A stretch of DNA of 64,000 bases from Fibrobacter sp. (lineage in GTDB: Bacteria > Fibrobacterota > Fibrobacteria > Fibrobacterales > Fibrobacteraceae). Numbering within the stretch: the first letter of the stretch is position 1; each line of letters starts with the position of its first letter. The stretch is from positions 19,652 through 83,651 of the forward strand of contig JAKSIM010000006.1 in assembly GCA_024398845.1 (NCBI GenBank). Reading direction: 5' to 3'. A program made the position numbers and the translations under genes. Under the pieces are notes generated by a model. The model saw only the letters and a list, made by a program, of their open reading frames with translations. It was not told the origin of the DNA and did not search any database. Shown piece by piece: positions 53,048 through 61,784 of this stretch.

Positions 53048-54058
53048 CTACCAGTTTTCGGCCTTGAGTTCGCGGCCCCACATTTCCTTGATGACGTCCG
53101 CCACCTTCTTGTTTTCGAAGAGCATCGCGTAGACGGCTTCGACAATCGGCATTTCGACGCCAAGCTTTTGGGCGAGAGCGCGAGTGCTGCGGCAGGTCGG
53201 AACGCCTTCGGCAATCATCTTCATGCCGGCGAGTACCTGATCCAAGGTTTCGCCCTTACCGATGTGTTCGCCCACGTAGCGGTTGCGGCTGTGCTGGGAA
53301 AGGCAAGTCACAATGAGGTCGCCCATGCCGGCGAGACCCGCAAACGTTTCGGGCTTTGCGCCGAGAGCCTTGCCCAGGCGGCACATTTCCGCCTGGCCAC
53401 GAGTGAGGAGAGCGGCACGGGTGTTGTCGCCGGCGCCAATACCATAAAGCACGCCACTTGCGATGGCAATCACGTTCTTCACGGAGCCGCAAAGTTCCAC
53501 ACCGACAATATCCGTAGAAGTGTAAACACGGAGGTAAGAGCAGCTCATCGCCTTCTGCACGAGCTTCGCAGATTCCTCGTTCACGCAAGCGGCCACGATG
53601 GCAGTGAGCACATGGCGGCTGACTTCTTCAGCATGAGACGGTCCGCTAAAGGCGACCATCTTGTCTTCGGTAAGCCAAGGCACGTTTTCGAGGAGGACTT
53701 CACTCATCAACTGGTTCGTGCCTTCAAGAATGCCCTTCGTAGCGCAAACCACAACCGGTTCCTTACCCTTCTTCGGCGTCCAGGAGCCAAGGCTCTTCGC
53801 GACACCACCCATGAACTGGGACGGCACCACGATAAGCACCATGTCGCAATCGTCAAGAGCCTTCGGCATGTCGGTCGTGTACTTGAAATCGGCCGGGAAA
53901 ATCACGCCCGGGAGTTTATCCTTGTACTGGTGTTCCGTAGAAAGCAAGTCCACTTCGGCCTGGGAATTTGTCCAGAAGGTCATTTCATTCTTGTTTTCAT
54001 AAACAACTTGGCCAAGCGTAAGGCCCCAGCCACCGGTACCCAAAACTGTAACTTTCAT
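53048..54058 (-). CDS. gpsA: Glycerol-3-phosphate dehydrogenase [NAD(P)+]
   Basis: 336-residue cytoplasmic enzyme that makes sn-glycerol 3-phosphate for phospholipids. N-terminal Rossmann motif GTGGWGLTLG, FSGPSHAEEV, the catalytic Lys region LCGSVKNVIAIASG and GLAGMGDLIVTCLS are all present. Codon use is biased to C/G endings. AAAGGAAG precedes the ATG, with a TATAGT -10-like box upstream. It is 56 bases downstream of plsY, which uses its product as acyl acceptor, so they form a functional pair. Confidence 0.95.
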   Translation of the reverse strand: MKVTVLGTGGWGLTLGQVVYENKNEMTFWTNSQAEVDLLSTEHQYKDKLPGVIFPADFKYTTDMPKALDDCDMVLIVVPSQFMGGVAKSLGSWTPKKGKEPVVVCATKGILEGTNQLMSEVLLENVPWLTEDKMVAFSGPSHAEEVSRHVLTAIVAACVNEESAKLVQKAMSCSYLRVYTSTDIVGVELCGSVKNVIAIASGVLYGIGAGDNTRAALLTRGQAEMCRLGKALGAKPETFAGLAGMGDLIVTCLSQHSRNRYVGEHIGKGETLDQVLAGMKMIAEGVPTCRSTRALAQKLGVEMPIVEAVYAMLFENKKVADVIKEMWGRELKAENW

Positions 54059-54114
54059 GCTAAACTTCCTTTTAATATTTAAAAACTATAAAAAATTTTG
54101 TTTGGAACCAGAAC

Positions 54115-54786
54115 CTAGGCTCGCCGTTTGCTACCAAAACCATTTTCGGTTCCATTCATCAATCGCTTGATGTTTGCCTTGTGCTTTACAATCACAAAAA
54201 CAGCGACAATGACGGCTAAAATCATCTGTCCGAGGTTAATGGGTTCAAAATAGTAGGTGTGAATGACATTCCCGGCAAGGTAACCGTAAGCTGACAAGAG
54301 ACCAAGAACCGCACAACCGCCGATGCTCCCCACCGAAACGTACTTCGTGGTAAACGTGAGGAGAATCCACACGGCAAAGGCGATTAACACGGTAATCGGG
54401 CTAATGGCAAGGAATACGCCGAGAGCAGCCAGCACGCCCTTGCCACCGCGAAAGCCGGCAAAACAAGTAAAGCTATGGCCAAGAATTACAAGGAGGCCAG
54501 CCACGAGCGGAACCCAGGCGCTGTAATCGGCGCCACCAGCTGCAACCTGGGCGGCACACATCTGCTGGGCAATAAACGGGCCGAAAAAGCCTTTAAGCAA
54601 ATCCATGAAAACCACGGGGAGCGCAGGCTTCCAGCCAAGCACGCGGAACGTATTCGTAAGGCCGGCATTCTTGGAACCGTAGTTCCTAATGTCGAAGTCC
54701 TTACCTTTCGCGAGTTTTGCGATCCATATGGCGCTGGGGATCGACCCCAGCAAGTACGCTATTGGAAGACTCAGTAAACTGTTCAA
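54115..54786 (-). CDS. plsY: Glycerol-3-phosphate acyltransferase PlsY
   Basis: 223-residue membrane enzyme that acylates glycerol 3-phosphate from acyl phosphate. Family motifs: LLGSIPSAIWIAKL, GSKNAGLTNTFRVLG and FRGGKGVLAALG. The start is TTG at 54786, supported by AAAGGA nine bases upstream and by the fact that the first transmembrane helix begins at once; no ATG fits. This places its first 86 bases inside the 3' end of der, in another frame. gpsA follows. Confidence 0.92.
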   Translation of the reverse strand: MNSLLSLPIAYLLGSIPSAIWIAKLAKGKDFDIRNYGSKNAGLTNTFRVLGWKPALPVVFMDLLKGFFGPFIAQQMCAAQVAAGGADYSAWVPLVAGLLVILGHSFTCFAGFRGGKGVLAALGVFLAISPITVLIAFAVWILLTFTTKYVSVGSIGGCAVLGLLSAYGYLAGNVIHTYYFEPINLGQMILAVIVAVFVIVKHKANIKRLMNGTENGFGSKRRA

Positions 54787-56128
54787 GTTCTTCGTCCTTT
54801 CTAAGGGTTAACTTTTGGTCGAAATTCAAGCGGAGGGGCGCGCCCTGTAACTGGAATTCCTCGTAAAACTTTTTGAGTAGGTAGCGCTTGTACGATTCAT
54901 CGACAAGTTCCGGCGTGCGGGTTTCGATGGCGATTACAGGCGGTTCCACCATAATCTGGCAGGCGCGGGTAAGTGCCACCACACGAGCGTTGTGGCTCGG
55001 AGGAGCCTTCTCTTGCAAGAAGTTCGCGAAACTCTCGGCGACACGGTCGCGGCCAAGCACACGACGACAGTTCGCATAAACCGTCTGGATTGCCTGAACA
55101 ACGCGGCTCACGCGCAGGCCCTCTTTGGCGCTGATGCTTAAAATCGGCACGTACTCGAGCATCGGTTCACGTTCGAGCATTTCCTTGACCATGTGGTCAA
55201 ACGACTTGTCGCTCTTGTTCGGGTAAATGTCCCACTTGTTAAGCACAAGCACAAGTCCCTTGCCCGCCTTGCGGATTTCGGTAATGATGCGCAAGTCCTG
55301 AACTTCAAGACCGCGAGTGCAGTCAACCATGAGTACGGAAACGTCGGAACGGCGCACACTCTCGAGTGTACGCATGTTGCTGAACACTTCGACTTCGTCC
55401 TCGACCTTCGCCTTTTTGCGGAGGCCTGCGGTATCCGTCACCACGAACTTCTGACCATCAACGATAAAATCGCAGTCAATGGAATCGCGGGTCGTACCCG
55501 GAATGTCGGAGACCACGGCGCGGTCTTCGTTCAGCAAGCGATTGAGAAGTGTACTCTTGCCTGCGTTCGGGCGTCCGAGAATGGCAAAGCGAATCGGGCG
55601 TTCTTCACGGCGTTCACCACGAACAGGAGTCGGCAAAATGGAAACCACTTCGTCCAAAAGGCTCAAGCAGGCATAGCCAGTCTTCGCACTAATAGTTCGA
55701 GGCTGGCCAAAGCCCAACTGCAAGAACTCGTAGCTTTCCTGGCGGTCGCTCTGGTTTTCACTTTTGTTCGCCACAAGAATCACCTTCTTGTCGAGCTTAC
55801 GAATGAGGCGAGCGAACTGCTGGTCAAGCTTGGTAATGCCCACGCGCACGTCCACCATAAAAAGAATCAAGTCAGATTCGTTTACGGCATTAAAAATCTG
55901 GGTGCGAACGCTATCGGCCAGCACATCGATGGAATCATCCGGCAAGAATCCACCGGTATCCACCACGGTAAATTCATGGCCCTTGTAGTTGGCATTCTGG
56001 TAATGCCTGTCGCGAGTAACGCCATCACGGTCGCTCACCACGGCAGCACGACGGCCGAGAATGCGGTTAAAGAGGGAGGACTTGCCCACGTTCGGGCGTC
56101 CAATTATGCAAACAACAGGTAATTTCAT
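54701..56128 (-). CDS. der: GTPase Der (EngA), ribosome assembly
   Basis: 475-residue protein with two tandem G domains: GRPNVGKSSLFN and DTGGF in the first, GRPNAGKSTLLN, DTAGLRKK and NKWD in the second, then the KH-like C-terminal domain. The first domain's NKxD reads NKSE, a mild variant. It acts in 50S subunit maturation. The final ~28 residues extend beyond the usual end and are encoded in the overlap with plsY. The ATG at 56128 is the family start (KLPVVCIIGRPN). A TATATT box is 8 bases upstream. Confidence 0.95.
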   Translation of the reverse strand: MKLPVVCIIGRPNVGKSSLFNRILGRRAAVVSDRDGVTRDRHYQNANYKGHEFTVVDTGGFLPDDSIDVLADSVRTQIFNAVNESDLILFMVDVRVGITKLDQQFARLIRKLDKKVILVANKSENQSDRQESYEFLQLGFGQPRTISAKTGYACLSLLDEVVSILPTPVRGERREERPIRFAILGRPNAGKSTLLNRLLNEDRAVVSDIPGTTRDSIDCDFIVDGQKFVVTDTAGLRKKAKVEDEVEVFSNMRTLESVRRSDVSVLMVDCTRGLEVQDLRIITEIRKAGKGLVLVLNKWDIYPNKSDKSFDHMVKEMLEREPMLEYVPILSISAKEGLRVSRVVQAIQTVYANCRRVLGRDRVAESFANFLQEKAPPSHNARVVALTRACQIMVEPPVIAIETRTPELVDESYKRYLLKKFYEEFQLQGAPLRLNFDQKLTLRKDEELEQFTESSNSVLAGVDPQRHMDRKTRER

Positions 56129-56136
56129 CACTCTCA

Positions 56137-56142
56137 AATATA
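56137..56142 (-). promoter_or_regulatory. -10 box of der, leaderless-type
   Basis: TATATT followed by eight bases (TGAGAGTG) and the ATG. GAGAG could act as a poor ribosome site. Confidence 0.4.
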
Positions 56143-56163
56143 GAAATTTGAGGGACCACCTTG

Positions 56164-57042
56164 CTAGACTTGGGTACGGAAGTTTTCTATCAAGGCGCTG
56201 CTAATGCTCACGCTGGTATCGTACGGCGGAATGTCCGCTCGTTTAACCCAGCAGGCGGTTTCAATTTCAGATTCCTGAATTTTAAGCGTAGCATCGCCAT
56301 CGAGTTCCGCCGTATAACCCGAAATCAATGATTCCGAGAACGGCCACGGCTGGCTTCCAAAATAGCGAACATTCTTGACGCGAATGCCGGCTTCTTCCAT
56401 CACCTCGCGGGCAACGGCCTGTTCCAGCGACTCCCCGATTTCGACAAAGCCCGAAATGAGGAACAAGCGGGACTTGTCTGGATGATCCAAGTTACGGGCC
56501 ATCAAAAGTTCATCGCCGTTATGTACAGCGACAATCACCACCGGAGAGATTCTCGGGTACACCGTATTTTTGCAAGCGGGGCAAACCACAGAACGTTCAC
56601 GAGTTCCACGTTCCATTTTTGAACCGCAACGTCCACAAAAACAGTTCAGCGATTCCCACTTGGCAATGTGCGCCGAAGTGGCTCCACCCAAACGTTCCAG
56701 CGGACTCTCGAGTGTACGGAAAACACGATTTCCAACAAATTCATAACCCGTCGGTGCAGAAACAGTTTCGCCAGTTTCATTTACAACAAACGAAATATCA
56801 TCCAACAAAAAATAAGCGTCTTCATCAATGCTCAACAAATAATGGCACGGTACCTGCGACAAAACGCAAGCTTTGCTATAGGCAAGAGAAGCGAGGTCAC
56901 TAAAGCGAGGGATCTCAAACTGGTCACCCACCTTTTTGAGAAGCGTTTTTTCGCAATAAAAAACAATAAGATAATCCGACGGCTTGGGAGCCTGAAAACG
57001 GAATTCATTAAACAATTTGTGAGGAGCTATATCTTGGATCAT
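56164..57042 (-). CDS. nudC: NAD+ diphosphatase / NADH pyrophosphatase (Nudix)
   Basis: 292-residue Nudix hydrolase that cleaves NAD(H) and decaps NAD-RNA in known members. The zinc ribbon has CGRCGSK and CPACK; the Nudix box GFVEIGESLEQAVAREVMEE follows, and the NudC-specific SQPWPFSES lies downstream. The ATG at 57042 is preceded at 6 bases by a TATATT box; an AGGA sits too close to the start for a usual ribosome site. It precedes der on the same strand by 35 bases. Confidence 0.93.
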   Translation of the reverse strand: MIQDIAPHKLFNEFRFQAPKPSDYLIVFYCEKTLLKKVGDQFEIPRFSDLASLAYSKACVLSQVPCHYLLSIDEDAYFLLDDISFVVNETGETVSAPTGYEFVGNRVFRTLESPLERLGGATSAHIAKWESLNCFCGRCGSKMERGTRERSVVCPACKNTVYPRISPVVIVAVHNGDELLMARNLDHPDKSRLFLISGFVEIGESLEQAVAREVMEEAGIRVKNVRYFGSQPWPFSESLISGYTAELDGDATLKIQESEIETACWVKRADIPPYDTSVSISSALIENFRTQV

Positions 57043-57048
57043 ATCCTA

Positions 57049-57054
57049 AATATA
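57049..57054 (-). promoter_or_regulatory. -10 box of nudC, leaderless-type
   Basis: TATATT, then TAGGAT, then the ATG. No clear -35. Confidence 0.4.
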
Positions 57055-57057
57055 GAT

Positions 57058-58140
57058 TTATTCCTTTACGCAAATTTGATTTTTTCCATTTTGTTTAGCC
57101 TTGTAGAGCAGCGAATCCACATGGCTAAGCATTTGATTCTGGTGTCCATACATTGAATCAGAACATTCAATAAAGCCACCGCTAATTGTAACATGCACTT
57201 CAGGGTGTTCTTCAAAACGCAAACTCGAAACAGCTTTACGGATTTGTTCCGCTCTCGCATAAGCCTCTTCAAAGCTATTAGCGTAAAAGAGCTGAATGAA
57301 TTCTTCGCCGCCATAACGCACAGCGCACTCACCAAAACTCACCCTTTTTAAGCCAAGAGCCACATTAGCCACTTCGCAAAGCACCACATCGCCAAACGGA
57401 TGACCATAGGTATCGTTCACATGCTTAAAGCTGTCAATGTCATACATAAGCATATAAAAGCCTTTGCGCTCGGGCCAAATCATTTTATCAAGATACCTAA
57501 TAAAATAACGGCGATTGAACAGCGATGTCAGTGGGTCGCGTTTAGAATAGTATTCCAATTTTTTTATTAAAATATCCCTTTTGCGGCGCTCTTTGGCATT
57601 AACCGCCAAAATAAAAGCAATCACAACATAGAGTATTACACCCAAAACAACAAACGAAAGCATCACATCGATTCTAGACGTATCTTCATCCAAGGGAATC
57701 ACCATTTCGGGATAAACCCAAGCCAAAAAATACGTAACTTCAAAACTCAACATAGAAACAAGAACCAAAGCAAATCTAGCCCGCGCATGATTCAAAAGCG
57801 TACATAAAAAGAGTCCCATAAAGCAGTACAGAATCATACCGCTATGGAACCCTCCGCAAACAAAAAAGTTGATGGGCAAAAGCACCACATTTGTCAAAAG
57901 ACACATTACAAAATAGCACAGCGCAATACGCTTAGTGCATTTAGCCACCACCGCAATCAAAGCGAAAAGCACCGTTGTCGCAGCAGTAGCAACAATGGCC
58001 TTTACACTCAACATATTTACCGAAGTAAAAATTGTCGAAATAACCGCAGTCAATATGGAAAAAGATAGAACGCCCCAAAACAATCTTTCAGAGAGCGATT
58101 CCTGAGACTCAACAAACGCAATATACTTCTTTAAAAACAT
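57058..58140 (-). CDS. Membrane diguanylate cyclase (GGDEF)
   Basis: 360-residue protein with six or so transmembrane helices (residues 20-185) and a C-terminal GGDEF domain. The active-site loop is RYGGEEF, with DPLTSLFNRR and MYDIDSFKHVNDTYGH as the typical start, so c-di-GMP synthesis is predicted. The RxxD inhibitory site five residues before GGEEF is missing, so product inhibition is probably absent. The ATG at 58140 is preferred because a GGGGGA site lies about 10 bases upstream. A TAAATT -10 box lies near 58191. The signal sensed by the membrane part is unknown. Confidence 0.9.
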   Translation of the reverse strand: MFLKKYIAFVESQESLSERLFWGVLSFSILTAVISTIFTSVNMLSVKAIVATAATTVLFALIAVVAKCTKRIALCYFVMCLLTNVVLLPINFFVCGGFHSGMILYCFMGLFLCTLLNHARARFALVLVSMLSFEVTYFLAWVYPEMVIPLDEDTSRIDVMLSFVVLGVILYVVIAFILAVNAKERRKRDILIKKLEYYSKRDPLTSLFNRRYFIRYLDKMIWPERKGFYMLMYDIDSFKHVNDTYGHPFGDVVLCEVANVALGLKRVSFGECAVRYGGEEFIQLFYANSFEEAYARAEQIRKAVSSLRFEEHPEVHVTISGGFIECSDSMYGHQNQMLSHVDSLLYKAKQNGKNQICVKE

Positions 58141-58204
58141 ACATCCCAATCCCCCTACAAAACAAGGGAGCCAAAAAAATTTTTCTCAAATTTAGCAAAA
58201 AAAA

Positions 58205-58903
58205 TCACGCCCATAAAATGTGCCATGCCAAATATAGACGATAGGCAATTTTAAAATAGAGCGAATTTTTACTTTTTCCACCAGTAAACGAGACCGTATT
58301 CTCATGACGGCGGTACAACTGCAGGACTTCGTCCATATAGCCGCATTTAAAATGCTTTTGCGCATAATACGACACCCAGAGGTCATGTGCCACCACCTTG
58401 GGAGGGAAAGGCATACACGCGTCCTTAAGTTCCTTTGTAAAGGCCATGCAGGCACCAAGCCAGCAATTGTTAACGATGTTCTTCAACAGCGACTTTTTCA
58501 TCGGCCATTTTTCGTCATAGTGACGTTCCTTAATGACCTTGAGATTTGCATCGACCAAGCTGCAGTTGCAAAGCACCACGTCGTAATTCCCTTCCCGCAA
58601 AAAAGTTTCCATACGATCGAGCTTGCCGGGAAGCCACACGTCGTCCTGATCGGCAAAATACAGAATTTCGCCTGAGGCCTTACGCATGGCATTTTCAAAA
58701 TTATGCGCTACTCCGTGATTCTCGTTATTGAAAATCTTGATGCGTGAGTCATTGTAGCTACGCACTATTTCAAGCGTTGCATCGCTCGAGGCATCATCAG
58801 ATACAATCAGTTCATCATCTTCCCGAAGCTGCGGCAAGATGCTATCCAACTGTTCTTTAATATACTTTGCCCCATTGTAGGTGGCCATGCAAACGCTTCG
58901 CAT
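58205..58903 (-). CDS. Glycosyltransferase family 2
   Basis: 232-residue GT-A enzyme with SVCMATYNGAKYIKEQLDSIL, SDDASSDATLEIV and metal motif FADQDDVWLPGKL; DLWVSYYAQ corresponds to the base region. It is closely similar in plan to the upstream GT2 gene (58912-59730): both share the ATYNGA and DQDDVWL motifs, so they may be tandem duplicates. The ATG at 58903 follows AGGTAG and lies 8 bases after the neighbour's stop. Predicted to add a hexose or rhamnose to a surface glycan. Confidence 0.88.
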   Translation of the reverse strand: MRSVCMATYNGAKYIKEQLDSILPQLREDDELIVSDDASSDATLEIVRSYNDSRIKIFNNENHGVAHNFENAMRKASGEILYFADQDDVWLPGKLDRMETFLREGNYDVVLCNCSLVDANLKVIKERHYDEKWPMKKSLLKNIVNNCWLGACMAFTKELKDACMPFPPKVVAHDLWVSYYAQKHFKCGYMDEVLQLYRRHENTVSFTGGKSKNSLYFKIAYRLYLAWHILWA

Positions 58904-58911
58904 AATTCTAC

Positions 58912-59730
58912 CTAAAACCAACTATACAAAATTTTGTAGAGTAAAAATTTGGGGAACGACACACCAAAGTCCCGATGGACCAAACGAAACGCCTGCATAA
59001 AAGATTGACGTCCACTTGACGAGAATACGCGCTCTACAGCGTTCTTGGTTGCAGAATTTGCGCCGAGCGTATTCAAGGAATGTTGACGGTAACAAATAGT
59101 CGCTTTATCTAAAACAGAAACAACACCGTTTTTAAAGTAAGCGCAAAGCGTAACCCATTCATCGTGCATCATCGCTCGTGGAGACATCGGCAAAGAAGCG
59201 CACTTCGCCAGCTGATTAAACATCATGGTACAGCCGGTCACCACATGGCGTACACAAAGCATTTGCGGATGTTTGCGAAACACATCGATTTTCAAATCTG
59301 CGTTAAACGATTCCTTGAGCGTTTTCAAGTTCTCGTCCACAACGCGCAAATCCGTTGCCACCACTACGGGAATTTGCTGATTAAACCCGAGCATGTGATT
59401 AAAAGTATCTTCGATTTTAGACTCCAGCCACACGTCGTCTTGATCGCAAAACATGTAATAGGAGGAGTTCACCTGTTGCAACAAGTACATAAATGAACCA
59501 GCGGCGCCGCGATGCGCTTTAGCATCTTCAACAACAGTGATACGATTTGGATATTTCGATACGAACTCCTCGACAATCTTCAAGGTATCGTCGGTAGAGC
59601 CGTCATCGCGAATATACAAATGAAATTGCTGCAGGGTCTGTCGAAACAGGGACTCCAGCTGTTCGCGAATGAACCTGGCTCCATTATAAGTCGCCAACAA
59701 AACAGCAATCTGTCGTTCATTCTCGAACAC
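58912..59730 (-). CDS. Glycosyltransferase family 2
   Basis: 272-residue GT-A enzyme: LLATYNGARFIREQLESLF, RDDGSTDDTLKIV, FCDQDDVWLESKI and HDEWVTLCAY. It resembles the rhamnosyltransferase-type GT2 group. The start is GTG at 59730 with AGGTGG seven bases upstream. Slightly longer than its downstream relative, mainly in the C-terminal part. The pair follows speA with 17 bases between, perhaps one transcript, though the roles look unrelated. Confidence 0.88.
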   Translation of the reverse strand: MFENERQIAVLLATYNGARFIREQLESLFRQTLQQFHLYIRDDGSTDDTLKIVEEFVSKYPNRITVVEDAKAHRGAAGSFMYLLQQVNSSYYMFCDQDDVWLESKIEDTFNHMLGFNQQIPVVVATDLRVVDENLKTLKESFNADLKIDVFRKHPQMLCVRHVVTGCTMMFNQLAKCASLPMSPRAMMHDEWVTLCAYFKNGVVSVLDKATICYRQHSLNTLGANSATKNAVERVFSSSGRQSFMQAFRLVHRDFGVSFPKFLLYKILYSWF

Positions 59731-59747
59731 TCAAGAGCCACCTTTTG

Positions 59748-61646
59748 CTATTCCAAATACGTATAACCGTACAAGCCGCTGCGGTAAATGTTCAGGAATT
59801 CCTTACCTTCTTGTAAAGTAATCTTCCCGTCCTTTACGGAGCGAGCCACCCAGTTTTCCATGGTGCGCACCAAGGCCTTGTCGCTGAAGTTCACGTAGTC
59901 AAGCACGTCTTCTACAGATTCACCGTCAATAACCTTGTCAATATCGTAGCCGTTCTTGTCGTTACAAACAATGTGGACAGCGTTCGTGTCACCAAACAGG
60001 TTGTGTAAATCACCCAAAATTTCTTGGTAAGCGCCCACAAGGTAAACCGCAATAAAGTACGGTTCATCCTTTTTAAGCGGATGCAACGGAATGGTCCTGG
60101 CCACTTCACCACCACGAACGAACATATCGATTTTGCCATCCGAGTCGCAGGTCACATCCTGGAGTGTCGTTTCGACAGTCGGTTCTTCGTCCAAGCGCTG
60201 AATCGGCATAATGGGGAACACCTGGTCCACGCCCCAGCTATCCGGAAGGCTCTGGAACAAACTAAAGTTGCAGAAATACTTCTCGGCAAGAAGTCGTGGG
60301 AGTTCGCTCAGCTCATAAGGCGGGTGACGCAAATCCTTCGCGAGCTGATCCACCTTACGGGCGATGCTCCAGAACAAGCGTTCGCTCATGGCGCGCGTCT
60401 GCAAATCGACATCACCCATTTTGAACCCACTCAACGTATCATCGTTGATTTGCATAGCATCGTGCCAGCTTTCAAGAAGGTTCTTTGGAGAGAGTCCCTT
60501 GTAAATGCTGTACAAGTCTTTCAAGGCTTCGGAGGCATCTTCGCCAATTTCATGGACGTTGTCATCAAAGAACGCCTGCCCTGCCGTTTCCAAAACGTTG
60601 AACACCAAAATGGAATGGTGCGCTGCAAGTGCGCGGCCGGATTCCGCAATGATATTCGGATGTGGAACGTTCCCATTTTCGCAAGCTTCGTACATAGCGT
60701 AAACCACGTCGTTTGCGTATTCTTGAATGGAGTAGTTCACGGAACTGGCGTTACTGCTGCGAGTGCCATCGTAGTCAACACCAAGGCCACCGCCCACGTC
60801 CACAAACTCAATGGCCATGCCCATCTTTTTAATTTGCACGTAAAATTCCGAGACTTCGCGAAGACCGCTCTTGATGTGGCGAATGTTCGTAATCTGGCTT
60901 CCCAAGTGGAAATGGATAAGCTTCATGCAATCTTCCATCCCCTCTTCACGAATGTAATCTAAAGCTTCGAGAAGTTCAGAACTATTGAGGCCGAACTTGC
61001 TGTGGTAACCTCCGGATTCTTCCCACTTGCCACTGCCGGAACTTGCAAGCTTAATGCGAATGCCAATGTTCGGGCGGACTCCAATGCGACGGGAAAGATT
61101 CACGACCAAATGAAGTTCATTCATCTTTTCTACGACGATGAAAATCTTTTTGCCCATCTTTTGCGCAAGGAGAGCAAGTTCAATGAAGTCCTCGTCCTTG
61201 TAGCCGTTACAAATGATGAGGGAATCCGGGTTTTCCATGTTCGCGAGTACCGCGTGCAGTTCTGGCTTGGAACCCGCCTCAAGGCCAATATTGAACTTGG
61301 AACCGTGACTCACGACTTCTTCCAAGACCGCACGCTGCTGGTTCACCTTAATGGGGAACACGTTGTAGTGACTACCCTTGTAACCATATTCCTTGGTGGC
61401 CTTCGTGAAGCATTCGTTAATCTTCTCGATACGGCTGTCCAAAATATCCGGGAAACGCAAAAGCACCGGAGTGGAAACGTCGCGAATGGAAAGTTCCTGA
61501 ACCAAATCGTAAAGGTCAATACTTGGACCGCCGTCCTTCAAGGGACTCACGGTCGCATGGCCTTTCTCGTTGATGTCAAAATAGTTTACGCCCCAGCCCT
61601 TGACGTTGTACAAGTCACGGGAATCGTCAATGCGCCATTTTTTCAT
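59748..61646 (-). CDS. speA: Biosynthetic arginine decarboxylase
   Basis: 632-residue PLP enzyme, fold III, turning arginine to agmatine for polyamine synthesis. The PLP lysine is in NVFPIKVNQQ (about residue 100), with NIGLEAGSKPEL after it and the second-subunit active-site Cys-like region in VVNDK...CND-type C-terminal part (IVCNDKNGYDID). Length agrees with E. coli SpeA (658). It lies 138 bases downstream of carboxynorspermidine dehydrogenase on the same strand, giving two steps toward spermidine. A TATACT -10-like box lies at 61718-61723 between heptamer arrays. Confidence 0.95.
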   Translation of the reverse strand: MKKWRIDDSRDLYNVKGWGVNYFDINEKGHATVSPLKDGGPSIDLYDLVQELSIRDVSTPVLLRFPDILDSRIEKINECFTKATKEYGYKGSHYNVFPIKVNQQRAVLEEVVSHGSKFNIGLEAGSKPELHAVLANMENPDSLIICNGYKDEDFIELALLAQKMGKKIFIVVEKMNELHLVVNLSRRIGVRPNIGIRIKLASSGSGKWEESGGYHSKFGLNSSELLEALDYIREEGMEDCMKLIHFHLGSQITNIRHIKSGLREVSEFYVQIKKMGMAIEFVDVGGGLGVDYDGTRSSNASSVNYSIQEYANDVVYAMYEACENGNVPHPNIIAESGRALAAHHSILVFNVLETAGQAFFDDNVHEIGEDASEALKDLYSIYKGLSPKNLLESWHDAMQINDDTLSGFKMGDVDLQTRAMSERLFWSIARKVDQLAKDLRHPPYELSELPRLLAEKYFCNFSLFQSLPDSWGVDQVFPIMPIQRLDEEPTVETTLQDVTCDSDGKIDMFVRGGEVARTIPLHPLKKDEPYFIAVYLVGAYQEILGDLHNLFGDTNAVHIVCNDKNGYDIDKVIDGESVEDVLDYVNFSDKALVRTMENWVARSVKDGKITLQEGKEFLNIYRSGLYGYTYLE

Positions 61647-61687
61647 TTTTTCTAAAACCTCGGGTGAATCTAGTCGGGTGAAAAAAT

Positions 61688-61777
61688 AATTATGAGTTAT
61701 GAATTACAAATTACGAGAGTATAATCGCGGCGAAGCCTTCAAACTAAATCTCGTAACTCATAACTCGTACTTTATAA
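61688..61777. repeat. Paired inverted arrays of degenerate heptamers
   Basis: 61688-61717 reads as four 7-base units of the form ARTTAYR (AATTATG, AGTTATG, AATTACA, AATTACG). 61750-61777 has four units of reverse-complement type (CTCGTAA, CTCATAA, CTCGTAC, TTTATAA). The two arrays form an imperfect inverted repeat around a 32-base spacer that holds the speA -10-like box. Confidence 0.65.
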
Positions 61778-61784
61778 TTGTGGA

